Below, piece after piece: positions 12,357 through 21,463 of a stretch of 64,000 nucleotides of DNA (the first letter of the stretch is position 1; every line of letters starts with the position of its first letter). Made by a program: the position numbers and the translations under genes. This DNA is from Selaginella moellendorffii (taxonomy: Eukaryota > Streptophyta > Lycopodiopsida > Selaginellales > Selaginellaceae): NCBI RefSeq assembly GCF_000143415.4, contig NW_003314272.1, positions 1,707,146 through 1,771,145 on the forward strand. The letters run 5' to 3'. Below the pieces are notes generated by a model. That model worked only from the letters and a program-made list of their open reading frames with translations. It was not told where the DNA came from and ran no database searches.

Positions 12357-12372
12357 AGCTCCGATACCAAAT
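12357..12372 (-). other. B1 primer binding site
   Basis: The minus strand reads ATTTGGTATCGGAGC next to the 5' LTR, a tRNA-Met-type site with one change (A to G) from the site in A1. Confidence 0.88.
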
Positions 12373-14295
12373 TGTAGGCGACTAATTTTTCCATTCTACT
12401 TTAGTCACTTAACCACACCTCGGACCACTTGGAGGAGTCTCATTCACAACCTCCATTAGTCCAATTCAGGACTTGGGACTTGCTAGCCCCAAGAATGGCA
12501 TCCATGCCACTCAACACTTGCACCTGGTCCGAGTGCTCCACGTGTCCGGTCCTGAGACCGACACCCAAAGGTACCACTGACATCTCGGCCCGTTACGCTA
12601 AGGCCATGCCCATTCACCTTTGCTGCACTAGTGGTTCAACACCACTTGCATCACCACCTTGTCTCTCCAAGACTGGGCCATGTGTCCACGAGTGGTCATC
12701 CTAGATCCACTCCTTAGCATCCTTAGGATGCCCACAGACCTGGGGAATTGCCTTCCCCAAAGTCCCTTTGTCAGTTCCTACCAAGTCCCTTTCTGCCCCT
12801 GGCCGTGTTTGCCAACACTGCCACTGGATCGAGGCCCACAGGCCCGACCACTAAGTCCCACGGTCCTCTGGGACTTCCTCACCACACGACTGTGTCCTTG
12901 GTCACTACCCCAGAGGACTGCTCCTCTTCCTTTCCACAGTCTGGGCCTTTGGGACGACATTTCGGAACACCGTGGCCTTACGCGAGCCACCTGGGTACTC
13001 TCCCCACTTATCGCCTTTAGGTGCTCTAGCCATGGGCTTAGAGCGAGGTTCCGTTGAGCCACGCCTGGTATCCAAGTAGGTAGTGCCACCCACACTTGGA
13101 CTGGGAGCATCGGCCAGTCGATCTCCCGGGGGAACTAGAGCCGGCTCTTGAACACTTCACCAAGCTACCCCGCTTGTCGGTCCGTATTCACTCTAGTCTT
13201 GGACTTCCCAGCGGTCAGTTCATCACCCAACACTGGGTCTGGCCTTCCTGGGCCAAACTAGCCTTTCCTGGCCAAACTGGCTCCACTGCAGTCCTCCCCC
13301 TCTATACTTTTGGGGCTCACCAAACCCCCCAGGGTCTGGGAGACGAACGCTTTGGGCTTTCACCCTCTCAGGCTCCGGACTCGGACTCGGACTCGGACTC
13401 GGACTCGGACTCGGATTCGGACTCGGACTCGGGCTAGGGCTCGGTCTCGGCCTTGGCCTCGGTCTCGGTCTCGGTCCCGATCTCGGTCTCGGTCTCGGTC
13501 TCGGTCCCGGTCTCGGTCCCGGTCTCGGTCTCGACTTCGGACTCCATCTCGGACTCCATCTCGGACTCCATCTCGGGTCCATCTCGGGTCCATCTCGGAC
13601 TCCATCTCGGACTCCATCTCGGGTCCATCTCGGACTCCATCTCGGACTCCATTTCGGGTCCACCTCGGGTCCACCTCGGACTCCATCTCAGACTCCATCT
13701 CGGACTCCATCTCGGGTCCATCTCGGGTCCATCTCGGACTCCATCTCGGACTCCATCTCGGGTCCATCTCGGACTCCATCTCGGACTCCATTTCGGGTCC
13801 ACCTCGGGTCCACCTCGGACTCCATCTCGGACTCCATCTCGGACTCCATCTCGGGTCCATCTCGGACTCCACTTCGGACTCCAACTCGGGTCCATCTCGG
13901 GTCCACCTCGGACTCCATCTCGGACTCCATCTCGGACTCCATCTCGGACTCCACTTCGGACTCCAACTTGGGTCCATCTCGGGTCCACCTCGGACTCCAC
14001 TTCGGACTCCAACTCGGGTCCATCTTGGACTCCACTTCGGACTCCAACTCGAGTCCATTTCGGACACTCCCACGTGTCATGTGTTGGTCCTTTTGGGTCC
14101 CTTTTTGGAGCCTCGCCTTTTGCTTGCTTCGTGCTCGTTCCTTGAGCACTTCGTTGGGAGTTCCACTCCCGCTCTTGACTTTTCAAGTCGGAGCTTTTGG
14201 TCCAAACGTGTTACGCTCGTTTGGCTCTCGCTTCGGCCACTACCATGTGGCGCCCTTCCGGCTCCACTTTGGGGCCTAGGGATTTCTGTCTCACA
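12373..14295 (-). repeat. B1 5' LTR (1923 bp)
   Basis: Same length as the left LTR and nearly identical; I saw differences only near 7831/13,851 and 8210/14,230. The tandem array runs at about 13,392-14,080. The TSD GTAGG follows at 14,296-14,300. Confidence 0.95.
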
Positions 14296-17110
14296 GTAGG
14301 GAGTCAAGTGAAAAATAACAAACCCACTGATAAGAAGGTCAAGTCTGCTAGCAGTGTGGGAAATAACACATGCTTTAACTATGGTGAAGCAAGACACTTT
14401 TCAAGAGAATGTCCTTACCTAAAGAAGGCTAGAGTCAATATAGTTATTATATTAAGTGAAGTCTAAACTAAGGGACATGATTTGGTCTTTAGCTCAAAAT
14501 TACTCATTATAATAACAACTTTGGTAGAGAGTCGTTCATGACACCTACTAGCCTTCCAAAGAAAGCTCAAAGGTAACTTTGTTAAGATCCTTATTGACAT
14601 GGATGCTTTGAATAATTTTGTGGCTGCAGATATAGTCTGACAAGCTGGACTAATGGTGCAACGGCTGGGTGAACCAAGGACTATAGAGTTTATTTAAGGT
14701 AGCTAAAGCACTAATGAGGTATTTCAACAAGCAAGAGTCAAAGTAAGGATATGTAAAGTAGACATGGATTTCATTGTGTTGGACATAACGGGGTTTGACC
14801 TGATTTTTAAAATGGATTGGTTCAATTGATTTGTGATAACCTTGTATGGATAAGGTAGGAACTTTGTGGTACTAGAGAATGCCCAAAGAGGGTGAAAGCA
14901 TAGGATCTAAAGGTAGAGTAATGTAAAGCCAAAGACTCCTGCTTGAACTTAGTGTCCACAAGAGGATAATTCACTAAAGGAACCAAGGCAGCATTTTTAT
15001 GCTTACTCTTAGTGGGGAATGACAAAAAGATAGGAATAGAAAAAATACCTTTAGTGATCTAGCGGGTGTTAGACCAATTTCTAAATACCATATTAGAGGA
15101 GTTACCGGTAGGGTTACCCCCTACACGATTGATAAAACATAAGATCAAGTTAGTTAAGGGTGCTAAGGTAATGGCTCATCCCCCCTATTAGTTGAATGAA
15201 AAAGAATTTAAGGAGTTTAAGTGCTAATTTGAAAAGTTGGTGGATAAAGGGTATGTTAGGTTGAATAAATCGTCGTATAAAGCATTGGTGTTAATTGTGA
15301 AAAAGAAAAATAGATCTATGCGCATGTGTATAAATTACTAGTTGCTCAACAAGTATATAAAAAAGAACAAATACCCTTTACCAAAGAATGAAGACTTGTT
15401 CGATAGTTTGGGAAAGGTGAAATACTTCTCGAGGATTGACCTAAGGTCAGGATACTACCAAATTAAGGTAGTAGAGGAAAATGTTGAAAAGACAATCTAT
15501 CGGACAAGGTATGGAGACTTTGAGTTTCTCTGTGCAATGTACTAGCAATGTTTTTGGCATTGATGAACCACATTTTTGTATTCTATCTGGATCACTTCGT
15601 GGTCATTTATATTAACAACATCCTAATCTATAACGAGACCTTAGAGGAGTATGCCAAACATTTTATAAAGGTGTTCGAGAAACTAAGAGAACACAAATTG
15701 TATGCTAAAAGAGCAAATATGACTTTGCTCAACAAGAGATAAAGTTTCTCGAGCATGTGGTGGGCAAGGATGGGCTCAAGTTAGACCCTGAGAAAGTCTA
15801 AGCGATCCAAGAATAAGAATGACAATCAAATGTACATGAGTTAAGGGCATTCTTGAAGCTATGCAACTATTATCAAAAGTTTATCAAACATTATTTGAAA
15901 GTAGCCCTACCTTAAATAGACCAAATGGGAAAAAAGAAGATGCTATGGACAATAGAATGCATGTCCACCTCAAAGGGAAGTTAAGAAAGACTCATGTGTT
16001 GGCATTACCAAACTTTGGTAAAGTCTTTGAGGTAGAAATGGACACTTCAGACTTTGTGTTGAGCATAGTTTTGAAGCAAAACAACCATCCAGTGGTGATC
16101 TTCTCGAAGAAGTTGGACAAATCTCAGCAAAAGTGGCTTGCTCACGAGAAGACATTGTTTGCAGTGGTCAAGGCACTCAAGGAGTGGCAACACTACCTTG
16201 GGAGACACTTCAAAGTTTACATGGATAATGTGGCAACGAAACACTTCTTATCACAGCTTGACCTGTGAGGAAAAAATAGAGTCCATGGGTGAATGCTTTG
16301 GCTGAGTTCAATTGCACGATTCTGTATAAACTTGGGAAGAATAATATTGTGGCAAATGCTCTAAGTCAAAAAGTGAGCTTGAAGTTAGCAATATTTAGCA
16401 CAATAGCAATCTTTTGGGATGATGTGTAAATAATATATAAGAATAATGGTCTAACACAAGAAGTGTTGCTAAGGAACTAAGAGGTGTAAGAGGCTCACCA
16501 AAAAGGTGAGCCACTATGGAAGAGAAAGCAAGTTATGTGGAATATAATGGACTCATCTATTATAAATAAACAAAAGTGTATGTTCTACAAGAGGAACTAA
16601 GGAATGTAACTTTACAAGAGTTTCATAATGGATCTTTTGTGGGACATGGCAGAGTGCCCAAGATGATAGGCTTATTTAAGAGAAAATATCACTAGCTAAA
16701 CATGGCCAAACACATCTAAGATTATATAAAGATATATCTAACATATCAGCAAGTCAAAGCCGTGACTAAAGCTAGTGGGGGCTTGTTACAAAGCCTCATA
16801 ATTCCAGATCATCCATGGAAATGTATTATGATGGACTTCATCACAGGACTCCCCCAAGTGAGGGGTTTAATGTGATATTTATAGTGGTGGATTAGTTTTA
16901 AAAAATGGTATATTTTATACCCACCACAACAGAAGTGGATGCAAAAGGTGTGGCAAAGTTGTTCTTCGAATAATTGGGTTTGAGTGCGAGAAAGGCTAGA
17001 AGAAATTATCTTAAATTGAGATAAGATCTTCATCAATAGGTTCTAAAGAACTCTTCTAAAGTAGTATTGCACCAAATTGAAATTTAGCACTACCTATCAC
17101 CCACAAACAA

Positions 17111-17157
17111 GTATTAGGTATTGAGTCAAATTTGATACCAATGACACTTTTTAATAG
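17111..17157 (+). other. A2 copy of integrase intron 1 (47 bp)
   Basis: It starts GTATT and ends AATAG between YHPQT and the decayed GQTERVN region. The preceding base is A where the ancestor probably had G (a common G-to-A change here). Same length as in A3. Confidence 0.7.
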
Positions 17158-17575
17158 ATGAATAAATGAAAAGGGTGAATAGACTACTGGAGGATTATTT
17201 GCAATGCTATTTCTTCAAAGATTAAATTAATTGGGTAAGTCATTTGGGATTTGCAGAAATATACTATAACAACTCACCACATTTGAGTATTAGAGTGAGC
17301 CTATAGGAAGTCATCAGTGGGCAAGCTATTGAAGGTTCTATGGAACTCGGTATGGCCGAGTATCATGGAAATTTACTTGCAATGGAGGCATTCACAGTGG
17401 AAAGACTCAACATTTAGAGTCTAGTGAGGGATTCCTTGAAACAGATTCAACAAAAACAAACTAAATATATGAATCAGAAGCAGTGAGACATAGAGTTCCA
17501 ACCTGGGGAGAAAGTGTGGTTGAATACCAAAAACCTAAGGTTACCAAGTGGGATCAACCAAAAGTTGACCCAAAG

Positions 17576-17626
17576 GTAAAATGCATATGTTCTTGGAAAT
17601 GAATTGATTTTGAGTTCTTTAAGCAA
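17576..17626 (+). other. A2 copy of integrase intron 2 (51 bp)
   Basis: It starts GTAAAATG after KLTQR codons and ends AGCAA, where the acceptor AG has become AA by a transition. The downstream exon continues with the decayed GPxEIE stretch. Confidence 0.7.
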
Positions 17627-18010
17627 GTTCATAAGGCTTTATGAAATTGAGGCTTGAATTAGTAAAATGGTTTACTACCTTTGACTTCTTTGGGAGATGG
17701 CGAAGATGCACTTTGTGTTCCACGTGAAATTACTCAAGCCGTATTTTGAGGATTCGCTTCGCAAGGATTAAATAATACTTTTACTTAAGGTTATCCAAGG
17801 GGAAGAAAAATACAAGGTTGAGGCCATCCTTAATACATGCAAGAGCAAGCGATAAAGATGTGAGGTGAGGGAGTTTTATATAAAGTGGAAAGAATTTCTA
17901 CATTGTGAAACAACATAATAACTGAAGGAGAACTTAGCAATTGTGTAAGAACTAATAAAGGAATTTTTGCAAGATAGAACTGTATGTATTTATATAAAGT
18001 TCAATTAAAG

Positions 18011-18182
18011 TATCTATTTATGAAATTGAATAATGTTATATGTTGGGACCTGAAAGTGTGCCGAAGGTAAGCTAATTAGCATAGGTTAGTTAAGTTGACT
18101 AAGTATAGGGAGCTATACCTGACTCCCTATGGGAATGTCAAATCTATAAACATATTCTATGGAGGTTGGGTTTGAGTCCCAC
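18011..18182 (+). other. A2 3' untranslated part, left half of decayed structured module
   Basis: Aligns with the minus-strand A3 sequence after the chromodomain stop (38,918 downwards), including remnants of the TCCGTAGA hairpin and the first T-arm-like motif (GGTTGGGTTTGAGTCCCA). It is cut by element C inside the second hairpin; the rest resumes at 45,942. Confidence 0.75.
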
Positions 18183-19329
18183 TGTCGCGAATGTGACTTT
18201 GGGTATTGAAAGTTACCTGTCGGCCAGTCCTTACGGACACTCTTACCTTACTGCCACGACGGCAGGAGGTCGGTATTGCTGGACCCGTTATTAGTCTCTG
18301 CCTAAGCTAGTTGAGAAATTGGTCCTCGCGTGTGCACTTGACCAGATGGGCATAAGGACGGAATTCCTAAGTGCTATTAGTCAAGCATACTTGACCTGGT
18401 TAGAGAAACTCATTCGTTGACTTGCACTTACTAGTGTTGGGAACCCCCGCGATATTGAGCTTGGTCCCTCAATATTCGCTAGATGATAGCTTACTGTGTC
18501 TGCCAAACACCCTCGCTATCATGCCCTTTGTGTTAGTCTCATTTCGGTCCCAAATGTTATTTCTGGAAAGTGTCTAGATTTGCTCATTTGGCATATTTAC
18601 GGAATGTAGAGATCGGCCCGAACACAATGGTGTTCGTCCCGTGTCCAAATTCACAATCTAAGGACATTCTATATTTAGTAAATTTTGAGCTTGTCCCAGA
18701 GACTAACTCTTGATACTAAGGGAGGCTTGGGGTGAAAGCCCAAAGCGTGTGTTCCTCAAAGGGAGGGGGGGGCTGTGGGGGGTTCCAAATGTATAGTAGG
18801 GATAGTGGGTAGGTCAGGCATGGCTGACCAACCTGAGGCATAGTCTAGCTCCCGCTTGTGTGCCTGTCCTTGTTTTGCGTTCGGCTTGGGTCTAAGCCCA
18901 AGTTCCATTCCATGTTAGGTGGTGGAGTACCCATATCCTCACGTTAGGCCACCGGTATGCCGAAATAGCGCCAGACTCCGTTTGGCTCCGTTTTGCATGC
19001 TGGTCTTGGCATTGGGATGCTGGTTGCTCCAGGACTATTCCAAGTCGCTCCGGGCTCCTGTCCCTTCGCTCCTTGGACTATATGCTCGGGAGTTGCTTCG
19101 TGGTCTGGTTCCATCACTCCTTGGCGTCCTGCTTGGGAGTTTGGCACCGTTCCTTCGTTCAGTGGCCCAAGGCCCTGAACCTCGGATTCCTATGGACATG
19201 TGGCATGGACACGTGGTATGTGACACGTGGCATCTGTCACGTGGCACAAAGAGGGTTTAGGTTCCACTTCGTGGTGTTATCCTATGGTAAATCACCATAG
19301 AATAAAGGGTCAAAACCACGTGTGCTACA
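18183..19329 (+). repeat. C 5' LTR (1147 bp)
   Basis: Starts TGTCGCGAATG and ends GTGTGCTACA. It matches the 3' LTR in two pieces (37,026-37,366 and 45,174-45,941). It keeps about 41 bp near 19,250-19,290 that the 3' LTR lacks. It shows the undisturbed target TATCATGCCC that in the 3' LTR was split by A3+TRIM. Confidence 0.93.
18730..18807 (+). promoter_or_regulatory. Conserved LTR core (C), putative promoter region
   Basis: GGGGTGAAAGCCCAAAGCGT, a G-rich run, then GGTTCCAAATGTATAGTAGG. The order matches the cores of A and B. In C there is no tandem array upstream, so the core is conserved apart from the repeats. Confidence 0.45.
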
Positions 19330-19343
19330 TTTGGTATCAGAGG
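19330..19343 (+). other. C primer binding site
   Basis: TTTGGTATCAGAGG directly follows the 5' LTR, complementary to the initiator tRNA-Met 3' end. It fixes plus orientation. Confidence 0.9.
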
Positions 19344-19650
19344 TAAAGTCTCGGCGAGAACTATCCAATGAGATTGGGCAACTAGTCTCGTTGCATACGC
19401 AGAGATGAAAACGATGATCCGAGTGGGTACACGTTTTGGTGCAAAGACTTCGCATTGGTTCCTTGGGATAGGTTTTGGTTACCTTTGTGTTCCATAATAT
19501 GTGAGCTTGCTCTTGGGCTCATAGGGTGGACTAAGTTGTTCCGTTACACGAGTTTGCGCTTGGGCTCGTGAGTGAGGCGGATTAGCAACTCGAGGTTACA
19601 CTTTGAGTTGGTAGGATTAATGTTAGCCTATCGGTGGTTCCATAAGTTGT
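19344..19650 (+). other. C internal, 5' leader segment
   Basis: Leader between the PBS and the B3 insertion. I see no open frame or known motif. Confidence 0.6.
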
Positions 19651-20313
19651 TGTGAGACACAAAATCCCTAGGCCCCAAAGTGGAGCCGGAAGGGCGCCAC
19701 ATGGTAGTGGCCGAAGCGAGAGCCAAACGAGCGTAACACGTTTGGACCAGAAGCTCCGACTTGAAAAGTCAAGAGCGGGAGTGGAGCTCCCAACGAAGTG
19801 CTCGAGGAACGAGCACGAAGCGAGCAAAAGGCAAGGCTCCAAAAAGGGACCCAAAAGGACCAACACATGACACGTGGGAGTGTCCAAGATAGACTCGAGT
19901 TGGAGTCCGAAGTGGAGTCCGAGATGGACCCGAGTTGGAGTCCGAAGTGGAGTCCGAGGTGGACCCGAGATGGACCCGAGTTGGAGTCCGAAGTGGAGTC
20001 CGAGATGGAGTCCGAGATGGAGTCCGAGATGGAGTCCGAGGTGGACCCGAGATGGACCCGAGTTGGAGTCCGAAGTGGAGTCCGAGATGGACCCGAGATG
20101 GAGTCCGAGATGGAGTCCGAGATGGAGTCCGAGATGGAGTCCGAGGTGGACCCGAGATGGACCCAAAATGGAGTCCGAGATGGAGTCCGAGATGGACCCG
20201 AGATGGAGTCCGAGATGGAGTCCGAGATGGACCCGAGATGGACCCGAGATGGAGTCCGAGATGGAGTCCGAGATGGAGTCCGAAGTCGAGACCGAGACCG
20301 GGACCGAGACCGG

Positions 20314-20344
<31 letters not shown>

Positions 20345-21447
20345 GCCGAGGCCGAGACTAAGCCCGAGCCCGAGTCCGAGTCCGAATCCGAGTCCGAGTC
20401 CGAGTCCGAGTCCGAGTCCGAGTCCGAGTCCGAGTCCGAGTCCGGAGCCTGAGAGGGTGAAAGCCCAAAGCGTTCGTCTCCCAGACCCTGGGGGGTTTGG
20501 TGAGCCCCAAAAGTATAGTAGGGGGAGGACTGCAGTGGAGCCAGTTTGGCCAGGAAAGGCCAGTTTGGACCAGGAAGGCCAGACCCAGTGTTGGGTGATG
20601 AGCTGCCCACTGGGAAGTCCAAGACTAGAGTGAACACAGACCGACAAGCGGGGTAGCTTGGTGAAGTGTTCAAGGGCCGGCTCTAGTTCCCCTGGGAGAT
20701 CGACTGGCCGATGCTCCCAGTCCAAGTGTGGGTGGCACTACCTACTTGGATACCTGGTGTGGCTCAATGGAACCCGCTCTAAGCCCATGGCTAGAGCACC
20801 CAAGGGCAGAAGGCGAGGAGAGTACCTAGGTGGCTCGCGTAAGGCCACAGTGTTCCAAAATGTTGTCCCAAAGGCCCAGACTGTGGAAAGGAAGAGGAGC
20901 AGTCCTCTGGGGTAGTGACCAAGGACACAGTCGTGTGGTGAGGAAGTCCCAGAGGACCGTGGGACTTAGTGGTCGGGCCTGTGGGTCTCGGTCCAGTGGC
21001 AGTGTTGGCAAACACGGCCAGGGGCAGAAAGGGACTTAGTGGGGACTGACAGAGGGATATTGGGGAAGGCTATTCCCCTTGTCGGTGGGCATCCTAAGGA
21101 TGCTAAGGGGTGGATCTGAGATGACCACTCACGGATGGTTTGCCTAGTCTTGGGGAGCCAAGACTGTGATGCAAGGGGTATTGGACTACCAGTGTGGCAA
21201 AGGTGATTGAGCATGGCCTTAGCGTAACGGGCTGCTATGTCGGTGGTACCTTTGAGTGTCGGTCATGGGATCGGACACGTGGAGCACTTGGACCAAGTGC
21301 AAATGTTGAGTGGCATGGATGCCATTCTCGGGGCTAGCAAGTCCCAAGTCCTGGATTGGACTTATGGAGGTTGTGAATGAGACTCCTCCAAGTGGTCGGA
21401 GGTGTGGTTAAGTGACTAAAGTAGAATGGAAAATTTAGTCGCTTACA
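19651..21447 (+). repeat. B3 5' LTR (1797 bp)
   Basis: Starts TGTGAGACAC, ends GTCGCTTACA. The tandem array runs at about 19,890-20,455, immediately followed by the conserved core at 20,452-20,528. Confidence 0.94.
20452..20528 (+). promoter_or_regulatory. Conserved LTR core (B3), putative promoter region
   Basis: AGAGGGTGAAAGCCCAAAG directly follows the repeats; GGGGGGTTTGG and CCAAAAGTATAGTAGGGGG follow. It corresponds to the cores in A1, A3 and C. Confidence 0.45.
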
Positions 21448-21463
21448 ACTTGGTATCGGAGCT
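21448..21463 (+). other. B3 primer binding site
   Basis: ACTTGGTATCGGAGC follows the 5' LTR, a tRNA-Met-type site as in B1. Confidence 0.88.

Larger units (their letters stand above)
8276..12372 (-). other. B1 internal region, non-coding
   Basis: This 4.1-kb region is nearly the same as 21,448-25,548 (B3) and similar to 48,801-52,877 (B2). It has no frame longer than about 110 codons and no gag, protease, RT or integrase motif. It holds the structured module at 9481-9897. A 91-codon minus-strand frame at 10,464-10,189 recurs in B3, but that follows from overall nucleotide identity and is not evidence of coding. Confidence 0.8.
6353..14295 (-). mobile_element. B1: complete LARD-like LTR retrotransposon, TSD GTAGG
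   Basis: Two 1923-bp LTRs (6353-8275, 12,373-14,295) flank a 4.1-kb internal region. The 5-bp duplication GTAGG is at 6348-6352 and 14,296-14,300. The PBS lies inside the right LTR and a purine-rich tract inside the left LTR, so it reads on the minus strand. I noticed only two base differences between its LTRs, so it is young. The internal region has no gag or pol, so it must depend on proteins supplied in trans. Confidence 0.95.
14296..18010 (+). pseudogene. A2 zinc knuckle-protease-RT-RNase H-integrase-chromodomain remnant
   Basis: Zinc-knuckle remnant at about 14,371-14,415 (CFNYGEARHFSREC, second Cys lost), protease near 14,590, RT at about 15,100-15,740 where the YIDD box has become YINN, RNase H around 16,000-16,270, integrase at about 16,550-17,600, and chromodomain-like sequence at about 17,780-18,000. 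Numerous stops disable it. It still carries both intron-like segments (17,111-17,157 and 17,576-17,626), so they predate A2's decay. Confidence 0.88.
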
